DNA of 64,000 bases from NCBI GenBank assembly GCA_016183935.1, contig JACPDR010000016.1, forward strand, positions 43,583-107,582, in the 5' to 3' direction. The position numbers and the translations under genes were made by a program. Below are positions 43,590-52,845 of this stretch, piece by piece (positions within the stretch are counted from its first letter, which is position 1; each line of letters starts with the position of its first letter). This DNA comes from Caulobacterales bacterium (GTDB taxonomy: Bacteria > Pseudomonadota > Alphaproteobacteria > Caulobacterales > Caulobacteraceae). The notes beneath the pieces are model-generated. The model saw only the letters and a list, made by a program, of their open reading frames with translations. It made no database searches and was not told where the DNA came from.

Positions 43590-44564
43590 ATGCGCGCCAG
43601 CCGACTGCTCTCCATCCTGCTGCTGCTCCAGACCCGGGGGCGAATGACCGCCGAGGCGCTGGCGGCCGAGTTCGAGGTGTCGGTGCGCACCATCTATCGC
43701 GACATCGACCAGCTGAGCGCGGCGGGCGCGCCGGTCTACGCCGACCGCGGCCGATCCGGCGGATTTCAGCTGCTGGACGGCTATCGCACCCGGCTGACCG
43801 GATTGACCGATGCGGAAGCCGAGACGCTGTTCCTCGGCGGCCTGTCGGGCCCGGCGGCGCAGATGGGCTTCTCGGGGGCGGTGACGACCATGCAGCTGAA
43901 GCTGCTGGCCGCCCTGCCGCCCGAGCGGCAGGCGGCGGCGGAGCGGCTGGCCGGGCGATTCCACCTCGATCCGGTCGGCTGGTATCAGAGCCCGGACGAG
44001 GCCGGGCGCCTGCCAGCCCTCGCCCAGGCGGTGTGGAACAGCCGGCGCATCTCGGTGCGCTACGAGAGCTGGAAAGGCGAGGTGCGCCGCGAGCTGGAGC
44101 CGCTGGGCCTGATCCTCAAGGCCGGGCTCTGGTATCTCGCGGCGCGTCCGACGGACGGGCACGGGCGCGAGCCGCGCACCTATCGCGTCGCCAACATTCT
44201 CGACCTGACCGTCAGCGACCTGGCCTTTGAGCGGCCGGAGACCTTCGACCTGGCGGGCTGGTGGACAGAGACCTCGCGGCGGTTCGAGGCGGAGATTTTC
44301 ACCGGCCAGGCGACCCTGCGGCTGTCGAATGAGGGGCTGAGACGGCTGGCGCGGCTGGGGGTGGAGCAGGCCCGGATCGCGGCGACCGCCGATGCGGCCG
44401 CCGGTGATGGCTGGGCCGAGGTCGTCGTGCCGATCGAGTCGGTTGAGCACGCCGCCGTCGACTTCCTGCGCCTGGGCGCCGAGGCCGAGGTGATCGCTCC
44501 GCCGGCCTTGAGGGTCGAGATGCGCCGGACAGCCGAACGGCTGGCGGCGCTTTACCGGGTCTGA
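43590..44564 (+). CDS. YafY-type transcriptional regulator (HTH plus WYL domain)
   Basis: 324 residues. N-terminal HTH_11 (about 1-60: RMTAEALAAEFEVSVRTIYR), then a WYL domain (about 130-215: SRRISVRYESWKGEVRRELE, LWYLAARPTDGHG) and a C-terminal WCX-type extension. WYL domains sense nucleic-acid or small ligands. Divergent from the NIPSNAP operon with two palindromes between, consistent with autoregulation and control of that operon. The start ATG 43590 lacks a clear SD. Confidence 0.88.
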   Translation: MRASRLLSILLLLQTRGRMTAEALAAEFEVSVRTIYRDIDQLSAAGAPVYADRGRSGGFQLLDGYRTRLTGLTDAEAETLFLGGLSGPAAQMGFSGAVTTMQLKLLAALPPERQAAAERLAGRFHLDPVGWYQSPDEAGRLPALAQAVWNSRRISVRYESWKGEVRRELEPLGLILKAGLWYLAARPTDGHGREPRTYRVANILDLTVSDLAFERPETFDLAGWWTETSRRFEAEIFTGQATLRLSNEGLRRLARLGVEQARIAATADAAAGDGWAEVVVPIESVEHAAVDFLRLGAEAEVIAPPALRVEMRRTAERLAALYRV

Positions 44565-44567
44565 GGC

Positions 44568-44903
44568 CTAGCGGTTCCGCTTGGCCTCGAGCCGATCGAC
44601 GGTCCGCTGGACGTCCGCGCGGCGGCGGTTCAGCTCGTTGAGCTGGTTCTGCTGGGCCTCGGTCAGCCCGCCCTGTGCTTCCGCGGCGGCGTGGATGTCG
44701 GCGATCTGGGTGTCGATCTCGAACACCATGCTCTCGGCTTCGAACAGGCGATCCTCCTCGGCCTCGCTGAGGGCCGGACGGGGCGGAGGGGAACGGCGAG
44801 GCGAGCCCCGTCCCGTCAGGACCTGGGCGTCGGCGGCCACGGGCAGGGTGATGACCGGCATGGCGATGGCGAGCGCGAGGGCCGTGACGAGGGTGCGTTT
44901 CAT
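44568..44903 (-). CDS. secreted helical protein, unknown
   Basis: 111 residues. Signal peptide MKRTLVTALALAIAMPVITL cleaved about residue 26, then a low-complexity linker (GRGSPRRSPPPRP) and a helical, charged domain (AEEDRLFEAESMVFEIDTQI, LTEAQQNQLNELNRRRADVQ) predicted as a coiled coil. A periplasmic scaffold or chaperone-like role is possible. No family recognised. It converges on the WYL regulator. Confidence 0.6.
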   Translation of the reverse strand: MKRTLVTALALAIAMPVITLPVAADAQVLTGRGSPRRSPPPRPALSEAEEDRLFEAESMVFEIDTQIADIHAAAEAQGGLTEAQQNQLNELNRRRADVQRTVDRLEAKRNR

Positions 44904-44956
44904 GAAGGTCTCCGGGAGGACGCGAACCCGCATGGTAGATTACAGTCTCGTCATCT

Positions 44957-44970
44957 GAAAAGCGCTTTTC
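44957..44970. promoter_or_regulatory. 14-bp palindrome GAAAAGCGCTTTTC
   Basis: A perfect 14-bp palindrome without a loop, between the ubiD stop (45001) and the upstream region of the secreted helical protein, both on the minus strand. It is too loopless to be a good hairpin, so an operator for the helical-protein gene (54 nt away) is the more likely reading. Confidence 0.4.
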
Positions 44971-45000
44971 GAACACATTCGGGCGAGTCGCGCCCTGCCG

Positions 45001-46539
45001 TCACGCTGGTTGCTTCCAGATCGGCGTCCCGTCGCCGGGCAAGCCCAGCCGGTCCCACATCTCCGAGACCCGGTCGACCACAGCCTCGTCCATGCGGATT
45101 TCCTCGCCCCACTCGCGCTTGGTCTCGGGCGACCATTTGTCAGTGGCGTCGAGACCGATCTTGGAGCCCAGGCCGCTCTCCGGCGACGCGAAGTCGAGGT
45201 AATCGATCGGGGTGTTCTCGATCAGGGTGATATCGCGCGCGGGGTCCATCTTGGTCGAGATGGCCCACATGACCTGCTTCCAGTCGCGCGCGTCGATGTC
45301 GTCGTCCACGACGATGACCCATTTGGTGTACATGAACTGGCGCAGATAGCTCCAGACGCCGAGCATCACCCGCTTGGCGTGGCCGGGGTAGGCCTTCTTC
45401 ATCGACACGACGGCGATGCGGTAGCTGCAGCCCTCGGGCGGCAGCCAGAAGTCGGTGATCTCGGGAAACTGGGCCCGCAGCAGGGGGATGAAGACCTCGT
45501 TCAGGGCCTCACCGAGCACGGAGGGCTCGTCCGGCGGGCGGCCGGTGAAGGTGGTCAGGTAGATCGGGTCGCGGCGCAGGGTGATGGCGCTGACCTGGAA
45601 GACCGGGAAGCTCTCGACCGAGTTGTAGTAGCCGGTGTGGTCGCCGTAGGGGCCTTCGTCCTCGAACTCATCGAGCAGGACGTGGCCCTCCAGCACGATC
45701 TCGGCCTGGGCCGGGACCATGAGCGGCACGGTCTTGCAGGGAACCAGCTCGGCCTTGGCCCCGCGCAGCAGGCCGGCGAACTGATATTCGCTGAGGGTAT
45801 CCGGCACCGGCGTGACGGCGGCGAGGACGGTGCCCGGATCGGCCCCCAGCACGACGGCGCAGGGGAGCGGCTCCTTCTTCCCGGCCTTCTTGTGCCGGGC
45901 GTAGTGCTGGGCTCCGCCGCGATGGGCCAGCCAGCGCATGATGGCCCTGTCCTTGCCCAGCACCTGCATGCGGTAGATGCCGAGGTTGAAGTCGTCCTCG
46001 GCGGTGTCCGACGGCCCCTTGGTGACGACCAGGCCCCAGGTGATCAGCGGCGCCGGCTCGCCCGGCCAGCAGCCCTGCACGGGCAGGGCGGTCAGGTCGA
46101 TCTGGTCGCCCTTGAGCACCACCTGCTGGACAGGGGCGGACTTCACCACCTTGGGCCGCATCGACATGACGCTCTGGGCCAGCGGCAACATCTCCATGGC
46201 GTCACCGAGACCGCGCGGCGGGGTCGGGTTGCGCAGGAAGGCCAGCAGTTCGCCGACCTCGCGCAGTTCGGCGGCGGTGGTCCGGCTCTTCTTGTCGAGC
46301 GTGACGCCCATGGCGACCCGCTTCACCGTGCCGAACAGGTTGGCGAGACAGGGGATGGGGCTGATCGAGCCATCGGGCATGACCGGCTTTTCGAAGATCA
46401 CCGCGGGGCCGCCGTTCCTGAGCAGCCGGGTCTGGATCTCGGTCATCTCGAGTTGGGTGGAGACCGGTTCGGAGACCCGCACCAGTTCGCCCTCGGCTTC
46501 CAGCAGGGCGATGAAGTCACGCAGGGATTTGTAGGCCAT
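45001..46539 (-). CDS. ubiD: UbiD family prenylated-FMN decarboxylase
   Basis: 512 residues. UbiD removes the carboxyl group of 3-octaprenyl-4-hydroxybenzoate in ubiquinone synthesis and needs prenyl-FMN made by UbiX. Recognisable are [76 protein letters not shown] and the C-terminal KMDPARDIT. Length and order fit UbiD proper rather than fungal Fdc1-like enzymes. ubiX is not in the window. Confidence 0.9.
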   Translation of the reverse strand: MAYKSLRDFIALLEAEGELVRVSEPVSTQLEMTEIQTRLLRNGGPAVIFEKPVMPDGSISPIPCLANLFGTVKRVAMGVTLDKKSRTTAAELREVGELLAFLRNPTPPRGLGDAMEMLPLAQSVMSMRPKVVKSAPVQQVVLKGDQIDLTALPVQGCWPGEPAPLITWGLVVTKGPSDTAEDDFNLGIYRMQVLGKDRAIMRWLAHRGGAQHYARHKKAGKKEPLPCAVVLGADPGTVLAAVTPVPDTLSEYQFAGLLRGAKAELVPCKTVPLMVPAQAEIVLEGHVLLDEFEDEGPYGDHTGYYNSVESFPVFQVSAITLRRDPIYLTTFTGRPPDEPSVLGEALNEVFIPLLRAQFPEITDFWLPPEGCSYRIAVVSMKKAYPGHAKRVMLGVWSYLRQFMYTKWVIVVDDDIDARDWKQVMWAISTKMDPARDITLIENTPIDYLDFASPESGLGSKIGLDATDKWSPETKREWGEEIRMDEAVVDRVSEMWDRLGLPGDGTPIWKQPA

Positions 46540-46549
46540 GTGCCGACGC

Positions 46550-47203
46550 TTATGCGGCTGCGGCGCTCCTGTCACGCCGTCCGAGGGTGCGGTCGACGGC
46601 CACGACCATCAGCCCCGCGCACAGGAAGAAGGCCAGCAGGCCCGAGAAGTTGAGCGCGGCCGTGGCCACGCCGAGCTCGTCGACATTGATGAACCAGTAG
46701 GGCCACCAGCCGGCGGCGTAGCCGTGGACCAGTGTCCAGCCGCCGTAGACCAGCGGGAAGGCCAGCCATTTCGGCGCGTCGATCCAGCGCAGCCGGCCCT
46801 TGGGGGTGAACAGCAGCCAGTCGAACAGGATGGCGGCCGGCATGACGTAGTGCAGTGCGATGTGGGCCACGAGGTTCCAGCCCTGCGGATTCCAGGTGGC
46901 GTGCAGCAGGAAGTGAAACACGAGGCCGACGACGACCGCGTACAGAGTCACGCCCGCGCGCACCCCCTCCGATCCGGCCCAGCGGCCGAGCCGGGTTCCG
47001 GCGCCGACGACCGGCAGGGTCATGGCCACGGCGACCAGCCCGTTGGTCAGGATAGTGAAGAAGCTGAAGAAGTTCAGCGTCAGCTCGGCCGGACTCATCC
47101 CGGGGTTCCCGACGAGCATCAGCCCGTACTGCAGCGCCAGCGCCGCCCAGCCGGTCAGGGCGAAGGCCGCGCGCCAGACCAGCGCCGCGCGTGATGCATC
47201 CAT
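46550..47203 (-). CDS. Pr6Pr family membrane protein
   Basis: 217 residues with six helices. The Pr6Pr/FAR-17a/AIG1-like pattern is seen in [40 protein letters not shown] and [20 protein letters not shown]. Related eukaryotic AIG1/ADTRP proteins are threonine-dependent fatty-acid hydrolases with a conserved Thr and His; T (in FFTILTN) and H (in ALHYVMPA) are present here. Activity in bacteria is unproven. Its start overlaps the stop of a small HTH gene (TGATG). Confidence 0.8.
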   Translation of the reverse strand: MDASRAALVWRAAFALTGWAALALQYGLMLVGNPGMSPAELTLNFFSFFTILTNGLVAVAMTLPVVGAGTRLGRWAGSEGVRAGVTLYAVVVGLVFHFLLHATWNPQGWNLVAHIALHYVMPAAILFDWLLFTPKGRLRWIDAPKWLAFPLVYGGWTLVHGYAAGWWPYWFINVDELGVATAALNFSGLLAFFLCAGLMVVAVDRTLGRRDRSAAAA

Positions 47204-47451
47204 CAATGGGCCCGCGTGTCGGAGACGAGGGCCCAAAGCGGCAGGCGAAGGGCGCTGGTGGCGGCGCCGAGCTGGGCGGAGGTCAGATGACCCCGGCCGG
47301 CCTCGACCCGCCGGGCCTGCTCGGGCGACATGTGCAGCATGGGGGCAAGGTCATCGAGCGCCATGCCGCGCGCCTCGCGCCATCGCTTCAGTCTCGCGCC
47401 GACCGCCGCATCCAGCGGATCGACGCCGGGGAAGCTCAGCACCGAACCCAT
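47203..47451 (-). CDS. small Xre-family helix-turn-helix protein
   Basis: 82 residues from ATG 47451. The HTH (about 15-65) reads VGARLKRWREARGMALDDLA, then MLHMSPEQARRVEAGRGHLT. The recognition helix is intact and the protein ends soon after. It is translationally coupled to the Pr6Pr gene and may regulate it. Confidence 0.78.
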   Translation of the reverse strand: MGSVLSFPGVDPLDAAVGARLKRWREARGMALDDLAPMLHMSPEQARRVEAGRGHLTSAQLGAATSALRLPLWALVSDTRAH

Positions 47452-47526
47452 CGGCGTCACTCCCTTCTGGCGCTGCCGGTTATCGTTCGCCCGAGCGCGC
47501 GGTGGACGTCCTCTGGCCGGGACGCC

Positions 47527-48378
47527 TTACGCCCATTCTTGATCCCATTGGAAGGCGGGATCAATCCAGTCGCCAAGGCGGCCGTCCGGCCGGGCCAGGG
47601 CGTGGATGCGATCCATCTCTTCAGCCGACAGGGCGAAATCGAAGATATCGAAGCTTTCCTCGGCGCGGCTGACCTTCGTCGTGCGCGGGATGGCGACAAC
47701 GTCCTGCTGGATCAGCCAGCGCAATGTGACCTGACCGGACGACTTGCCATGCGCGCGGCCGATCTCGATCAGGGTGGGATCGTCCGCAATCTTGCCCTGG
47801 GCCAGCGGCGACCAGGCGGTGATCGAGGAGCCGAGGTCCCGGGCGGTCTCCAGCAGCTTCGTGAGCTTGAGATAGGGATGGTACTCGACCTGGTTGGTGA
47901 CCAGTCTGGCCTTCGACAGCGCCTGCGCCTGGCGAAATTCGGTGGACGGAAAGTTGGACAGACCGATGGTCCGGGTCAGACCCTTGTCCCTCGCCTCGTT
48001 CAGGGCGCCGAGGGTTTCTTCGAACGCGGGTCTTTTCTTCGGCCAGTGCAGCAGAAGCAGGTCGGGGGTGAAGCCGAGGCTGGCGGCGGATTCTCCAGCC
48101 TGCTCCAGCAGGGCGTCGCGGTGAAAATGATCGACCCAGATCTTGGTGGTCAGCCAGATGTCGTCGCGAACGACGTGGCCGGCGTCGATGGCGTCGCGGA
48201 TGCCGTCGCCGACCGCCGCCTCGTTGCGATAGATCCACGCCGTGTCGATGTGGCGGTAGCCGATGCGCAGCGCCTCGGCGACCATGCGGCGGGCGTCGTC
48301 GGGCTCGAGCATCCAGGTGCCGAAGCCGAGCAGGGGAATGGCGTGGCCGTCGACGGTGATCGTGGGCTGGTCGGTCAT
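47527..48378 (-). CDS. aldo/keto reductase
   Basis: 283 residues. The AKR tetrad is present: Asp/Tyr in HIDTAWIYRNEAAVG, Lys in LTTKIWVDHF, His in LLLLHWPKK, with the NAD(P) region AIPRTTKVSRAEE near the C-terminus and GLSNFPSTEFRQAQ. This is the 2,5-diketo-D-gluconate reductase-like subgroup with broad carbonyl substrates. It stands 22 nt after the hydrolase gene on the same strand. Confidence 0.9.
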   Translation of the reverse strand: MTDQPTITVDGHAIPLLGFGTWMLEPDDARRMVAEALRIGYRHIDTAWIYRNEAAVGDGIRDAIDAGHVVRDDIWLTTKIWVDHFHRDALLEQAGESAASLGFTPDLLLLHWPKKRPAFEETLGALNEARDKGLTRTIGLSNFPSTEFRQAQALSKARLVTNQVEYHPYLKLTKLLETARDLGSSITAWSPLAQGKIADDPTLIEIGRAHGKSSGQVTLRWLIQQDVVAIPRTTKVSRAEESFDIFDFALSAEEMDRIHALARPDGRLGDWIDPAFQWDQEWA

Positions 48379-48400
48379 GGCGGGCTCCGGGAGGGTCCGC

Positions 48401-49279
48401 TTACCTAGGCTGCTCCGGCCCTGGTTCAACCAGCCAGTCGAACATCTCGTCCCACAGCGGCTCCATGCCCCGACGGAACGCGCCCTCATGGCCGATACGG
48501 GTCGCGCCGTAGTCGGAGGGCGCGCGGACCACCAGCTCGCGTGGGGCGTTCGGGTAGACCTCCAGCAGGATCGGCGAGGTGACGGGGGTGGCGATCGGGT
48601 CGTCGGTGAAGATCCACGAGCGGATGGGGGTCGTCACGGACTCGAAATGGTGCGGCTTGAGCCGGTTCTTCAGCTCCTCATGGAAATAGGCCTGCTTCAG
48701 GCACCAGCGCCGCCATGTCTCCCAGACGCCGCGCGGCAGGTCCGTTCCCGCCCACAGGCCGCCGCCCTTGATGTAGCCGTGGCGCATCAGGCTCCACGGG
48801 CCGTAGCCGAACCAGAAGAACAGCTCGAGCGGATTGTAGCTTCGGTGGTGCCGTCCCCAGTATCCGCTGCCGACCGAAACGAAGGCGTGGCGGACGATGC
48901 GGTGCTGGTTGGGCATGAAGCCGAGGAAATGCCCGCCAACACTGTGGCCGACATGGACGACCGGCAGGTCCGGGGCTGCCTCGATCAGGGCGTCGAGCGC
49001 GGCGGGCATGTCGAGGCGGCCCCAGTCAGGATAGTCCATCCGCATGGCGGCCAGGTCGTCCGGCCGCGACCCGGCGATGCCGCGGAAATCATAGGTCAGC
49101 ACCGCCGCGCCCTTGCCGGCCAGATGTCGCGCGAACCGGTCGTAGAAGCCCTTCGGAAAGCCGGTGCCGGAACTGACCAGCACGGCGACGGCCGGCCGCT
49201 CGGCCGAGATCAGGCGCATCGACAGCGGATAGCCGTCGGCGGCGGGAACCGTGAGGTCGCGGACGACGGGGTCGCTCAT
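48401..49279 (-). CDS. alpha/beta hydrolase
   Basis: 292 residues. The nucleophile elbow GHSVGG (Ser about 113) lies in VVHVGHSVGGHFLGFMPNQH; the oxyanion region is VSSGTGFPKGFYDRFA and the C-terminal His is likely in RIGHEGAFRRG. It resembles the 'serine aminopeptidase/hydrolase' YheT- or Estherase-like group with a Trp-rich insert (LFFWFGYGPWSLMRHGYIKG). Substrate unknown. No signal peptide. Confidence 0.8.
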   Translation of the reverse strand: MSDPVVRDLTVPAADGYPLSMRLISAERPAVAVLVSSGTGFPKGFYDRFARHLAGKGAAVLTYDFRGIAGSRPDDLAAMRMDYPDWGRLDMPAALDALIEAAPDLPVVHVGHSVGGHFLGFMPNQHRIVRHAFVSVGSGYWGRHHRSYNPLELFFWFGYGPWSLMRHGYIKGGGLWAGTDLPRGVWETWRRWCLKQAYFHEELKNRLKPHHFESVTTPIRSWIFTDDPIATPVTSPILLEVYPNAPRELVVRAPSDYGATRIGHEGAFRRGMEPLWDEMFDWLVEPGPEQPR

Positions 49280-49401
49280 CAGGAGTCCGTAGCTATTCGC
49301 AACGAACCTAGCCGATTGACGCAGCGTCAGGTCAAGCTCTCTTGGAGTGGACGCCGTCCTCGGCTAAAGGCCGCGACCTGTCCTTCGCCGAGCGCCTCAC
49401 C

Positions 49402-49641
49402 ATGACCGACGTCCTTCCCGACCGCCTTTCCGTCGACCCCGACAGCCCGTTCCATGACGCCGACCTGTTGGCGCAGGGCGTGGGCGTGCGCTTCAAGGGC
49501 GAGGACAAGACCAATGTCGAGGAATACTGCGTCTCCGAGGGCTGGGTGCGCCTGGCCGTCGGCAACCGCGTCGATCGCCGCGGCAAGGCGCTGACCGTCA
49601 AGCTGCAGGGGCCGGTGGAGCCCTATATCAAGGGCGAGTGA
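49402..49641 (+). CDS. DUF3297 family protein
   Basis: 79 residues, a complete DUF3297 protein: DRLSVDPDSPFHDADLLAQG, VRFKGEDKTNVEEYCVSEGW and RRGKALTVKLQGPVEPY. The family is small, conserved in many proteobacteria including glutathione-related contexts, and of unknown function. The ATG at 49402 is set by the family N-terminus. Confidence 0.9.
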   Translation: MTDVLPDRLSVDPDSPFHDADLLAQGVGVRFKGEDKTNVEEYCVSEGWVRLAVGNRVDRRGKALTVKLQGPVEPYIKGE

Positions 49642-49644
49642 GCC

Positions 49645-50421
49645 TCACCCGACCCGGTCGAACTCGACCTGCTCGGCCGCACTGTCCAGGATCAGCGACC
49701 CGTCCTGGATGATGGTGGCGCGGGTCACGCGGTCCATGAAGGATCCGAAACGCTGCTCGAACGGGGTTGTCATGCGTTCGCAGACCGCGCCGTCGGCCGG
49801 CGTCACTTCCATCAATGTCCCGTCCTGGCGATAGCGCCAGCCGGAGAAGACGCAGGCGTTTACGTCGATCCGCCCGTCGGTGATCGTGATCTCGATCGGC
49901 TCCTCGCCGGCGGGCGGCGCGGCGCCGTGGAAGAATTGCAGCCGCCAGCGGCCGGTGATGTCGTGCCGGGGAAGGGGCGGCGCGGCCTCGAAGGTCAGGC
50001 TGGCCTCGGGACCGGTCAGCCGCAGGGCTCCGTTACGGCGTTCGGCCCGGGTCACCGACGACAGGGTGCGGCTGAACTCCGTTTCCCACGCCGAGAGACC
50101 TCGGGCGCACATCGCTCCGGGATTGGCCTGTGTGACGACGAGGCGACTCCCGTCCCACGCATAGCGCCGCCAGAAGGCCACGCACTGGGAGCGGGCCCGG
50201 AAGGTGAAGTCGCCCACCGTCATCAGGATCGGATGGATCGAGTCCGTATCGTCGGGCGCCGGAGCGGCACGGCCGTTCATCGCCGTCAATCGCCATTCCC
50301 CGCGGATCTCCGCCGGAACCGGGGACTCGGCGGGCGGGGGCGGTGCGGGCCGCCGGGCGGCTGGAGGCGGGGCCGCGGGGCCGCAGGCGGCGAGACACAG
50401 GGCGAGGAGGAGGGCGCGCAT
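49645..50421 (-). CDS. lipoprotein with two META-like domains
   Basis: 258 residues from ATG 50421. A lipoprotein signal (LLALCLAAC) is followed by a Pro/Ala linker and two repeated META/HslJ-like beta domains: the first around GEWRLTAMNGRAAPAPDDTD and the second around TGRWRLQFFHGAAPPAGEEP and IDVNACVFSGWRYRQDGTL, with Cys in QCVAFW, GAMCARG, NACVF and AVCERM. META domains occur in heat-shock protein HslJ and adhesins. Function unknown. Converges with DUF3297 with a 3-nt gap. Confidence 0.75.
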   Translation of the reverse strand: MRALLLALCLAACGPAAPPPAARRPAPPPPAESPVPAEIRGEWRLTAMNGRAAPAPDDTDSIHPILMTVGDFTFRARSQCVAFWRRYAWDGSRLVVTQANPGAMCARGLSAWETEFSRTLSSVTRAERRNGALRLTGPEASLTFEAAPPLPRHDITGRWRLQFFHGAAPPAGEEPIEITITDGRIDVNACVFSGWRYRQDGTLMEVTPADGAVCERMTTPFEQRFGSFMDRVTRATIIQDGSLILDSAAEQVEFDRVG

Positions 50422-50609
50422 GGCATTCAGAGCGAATGAGCCGGGCGGCGGTTTCATCCGGGCCGTCCCGGACGCCGTGGGCCCGAGCCATATACCAAAA
50501 GGGAACAGGCCGGCTTATGCGGCTGCTGACAAAACTCCGGCGTCGGTCGCTTCTCCCTCCGGCGTGCGCGGTCTAGGTTCGGGCTCCTTCTGAGTCCCCG
50601 GAGCCGTCG

Positions 50610-52040
50610 ATGACCCTGTCCGCCCGTCTTCTCGCCGCCAGCGCCCTGGCGCTGACCCTCGTCGCCGCGCCGGCGGCGGCCCAGGACGCCGCCACCATCG
50701 AGCGGGCCGAGACGATCCGTGACGCGGCCATGGAGCGGAACATCGCCATTGACTACGTCACCCAGCTGACCACCCGCTTCGGCGCGCGGCCCGCGGGGTC
50801 GAAGGCCGAGCAGGACGCCTCGGCCTGGGCCGCCGACTATATGCGGGCGCAGGGCTTCCAGAACGTCCGCATCGAGGAGTTCCCGCTGGTCGGCTGGGAG
50901 CGGGGCGAGGAGAGCGTCGCCATCGTCGGCGCGCGGCCCCAGCGACTGGTCGCGGCGGCGCTGGGCCATTCGCCCGGCACCAACGGCGTGATCGAGGCTG
51001 AGGTGGTGCGGTTCGAGACGCTGGAAGACCTGAACGCCGCCCCGGCCGGGTCGCTGGCGGGCAAGATCGCCTATGTCGACGCCGGCCAGATGGTGCGGAT
51101 GCAGAGCGGCGCCGGCTACGGCCCGCTGACCCGCATCCGGGGCGCGGGTCCCGGCGCGGCAGCGGCCAAGGGGGCGGCGGCCTTCATCATGCGCTCCGTC
51201 GGCTCGGACGAGCACCGCATGCCGCACACCGGCACCACCCGCTATGTCGATGGCCGGGTGCCCGTGCCGGGCTTTGCGCTCAGCGCGCCGGACGCGGACC
51301 AGCTGTCGCGGCTGATCGAGATGGGCGAGACGGTGACGCTGCGGCTGTCCTCGACGGCCCACACGTACGAGACCGTGTCGCAGAACGTCATCGGCGACAT
51401 CGTCGGGCGCTCGCGGCCGGACGAGATCATCGTGCTGGGCTCCCACATGGACAGCTGGGACCTCGGCACCGGGGCCATCGACGACGGCACCGGCGGGGCC
51501 ATCACCCTGGCCGCGGCCAAGGCCATCGCCGAGAGCGGACGGCGTCCGGCGCGAACCGTCCGCGTGGTGCTGTACGGCTCGGAGGAAGTGGCTCAGCCGA
51601 CCGACACTGGCAATGGCGGCGGCGCCTATCTGCGTGGCATCGGCGATGCCGTCGAGGACCACGTAATCGCCGGCGAGAGCGATTTCGGCGCCGACCGGGT
51701 CTACGCCCTCGGCCTGCCGCCCGGCGCCCAGAACTCCGATTTCGCCCGGGCCGCGGCTCGCGTCCTGTACCCGATCGGCGTGCTGGCCTCGCCGCAGCCG
51801 GAACTGCACGGCGGCGCCGACATCGGTCCGCTGGCCGGAGCCGGCGTTCCCGTGTTCGGCCTGAACCAGGACGGGACGCGCTATTTCGACCTGCACCACA
51901 CGGCGGACGACACCCTGGACAAGATCGATCCGGAACAGCTGGACCAGAACGTCGCCGCCTGGGCCGCGCTGGTCTGGCTGATCGCCGATTCCGACGTCGA
52001 CTTCCGGGCCATGCGGCCGGCGGAGGCGGCGGCGCACTGA
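50610..52040 (+). CDS. exported M28-family metallopeptidase
   Basis: 476 residues with signal peptide MTLSARLLAASALALTLVAA. The di-zinc site of M28 is visible: His and Asp in LGSHMDSWDLGTGAIDDGTG, Glu-Glu in YGSEEVAQP, Asp in GESDFGAD and a C-terminal His in FDLHHTADDTLD. A PA-like inserted domain lies between (about 90-240). It is expected to remove N-terminal residues from peptides in the periplasm or medium. The tRNA-Leu gene begins 8 nt after its stop. Confidence 0.88.
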   Translation: MTLSARLLAASALALTLVAAPAAAQDAATIERAETIRDAAMERNIAIDYVTQLTTRFGARPAGSKAEQDASAWAADYMRAQGFQNVRIEEFPLVGWERGEESVAIVGARPQRLVAAALGHSPGTNGVIEAEVVRFETLEDLNAAPAGSLAGKIAYVDAGQMVRMQSGAGYGPLTRIRGAGPGAAAAKGAAAFIMRSVGSDEHRMPHTGTTRYVDGRVPVPGFALSAPDADQLSRLIEMGETVTLRLSSTAHTYETVSQNVIGDIVGRSRPDEIIVLGSHMDSWDLGTGAIDDGTGGAITLAAAKAIAESGRRPARTVRVVLYGSEEVAQPTDTGNGGGAYLRGIGDAVEDHVIAGESDFGADRVYALGLPPGAQNSDFARAAARVLYPIGVLASPQPELHGGADIGPLAGAGVPVFGLNQDGTRYFDLHHTADDTLDKIDPEQLDQNVAAWAALVWLIADSDVDFRAMRPAEAAAH

Positions 52041-52047
52041 CGACCTC

Positions 52048-52132
52048 GCGAGCGTGGCGAAACTGGTAGACGCAAGGGACTTAAAATCCCTCGACTTCGG
52101 TCATGCGGGTTCGACCCCCGCCGCTCGCACCA
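52048..52132 (+). tRNA. tRNA-Leu (anticodon TAA)
   Basis: An 85-nt type II tRNA. Acceptor GCGAGCG (52048-52054) pairs with CGCTCGC (52122-52128), followed by discriminator A and encoded CCA. The anticodon arm AGGGA-CTTAAAA-TCCCT gives anticodon TAA (52082-52084), a leucine anticodon. The long variable arm contains GAC-TTCG-GTC. The T arm has GGGTTCGACCCCC. It starts 8 nt after the M28 stop, so it may be read through from that gene, and alkB follows 38 nt later. Confidence 0.97.
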
Positions 52133-52169
52133 CGGCCGAGCCAAACAGGCGTCGGCGCGTTTCAGGCGG

Positions 52170-52739
52170 ATGGCCCGCGTGCAACTGAGCCTGTTCGACG
52201 CCCCGCCCGCGCTGCCGGAGGGGCTGCGCTACGCAGAGGGTGTAATCTCCGCGTCCGAAGCGGACCGGCTGGTGGAGGCGTTCGCCGACCTGCCGTTCGA
52301 GGCCTTCGACTTCCATGGCTTCAAGGGCAATCGCCGGGTGGTGTCGTTCGGGTGGCGCTACGATTTCAGCGCCGCGACGCTGAAGGGTGCCGAGCCGATG
52401 CCGGCGTTTCTCGGGGCCGCGCGGCGGGCGGCGGCGGATTTCGCGGGCGTGAATCCCGCCGGGCTTGAGCACGCGATGGTCACCGAATACGCGCCCGGCG
52501 CGGGGATCGGCTGGCACCGCGACCGGCCGGAGTTCGACAAGGTGATCGGTCTGTCGCTCGTGTCTCCGGCGGTGCTGAGATTGCGCCGCCGGGAGGGCGT
52601 CAGCTGGCGGCGGGCGTCGCTGCCGCTGGAACCGCGCTCGGCCTATTTGCTGGACGGACCGGCGCGCCTGGACTGGCAGCACAGCATCGCGCCGGGTGAG
52701 CGGCTGCGCTATTCGGTGACATTCCGGACGTTCAGGTGA
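52170..52739 (+). CDS. alkB: alpha-ketoglutarate-dependent DNA repair dioxygenase AlkB-like
   Basis: 189 residues. Fe(II)/2-oxoglutarate dioxygenase with HxD in GWHRDRP, distal His in DWQHSIAP, and the 2-OG-binding Arg in LRYSVTFR. The fold matches the AlkB family, which oxidises methyl groups on DNA or RNA. It is of the short AlkB type without extra domains. No damage-inducible site is evident upstream. Substrate (DNA repair versus RNA) cannot be settled. Confidence 0.87.
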   Translation: MARVQLSLFDAPPALPEGLRYAEGVISASEADRLVEAFADLPFEAFDFHGFKGNRRVVSFGWRYDFSAATLKGAEPMPAFLGAARRAAADFAGVNPAGLEHAMVTEYAPGAGIGWHRDRPEFDKVIGLSLVSPAVLRLRRREGVSWRRASLPLEPRSAYLLDGPARLDWQHSIAPGERLRYSVTFRTFR

Positions 52740-52845
52740 CCACCGCGCGCATAACTTCGTGTTTCCGGCGGCGAACCGACCTTAACCGGGCGCGCTTTCA
52801 TGGGCACAAGGGAGGCCTTCCCCTTTCAGGCGGTATGGATATTCG

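Noticed and set aside
52048..52132. tRNA-Leu as an integration (att) site for a mobile element
   Set aside because: No repeat of the tRNA 3' end, integrase or element-like genes were seen downstream; alkB and pyk follow directly.
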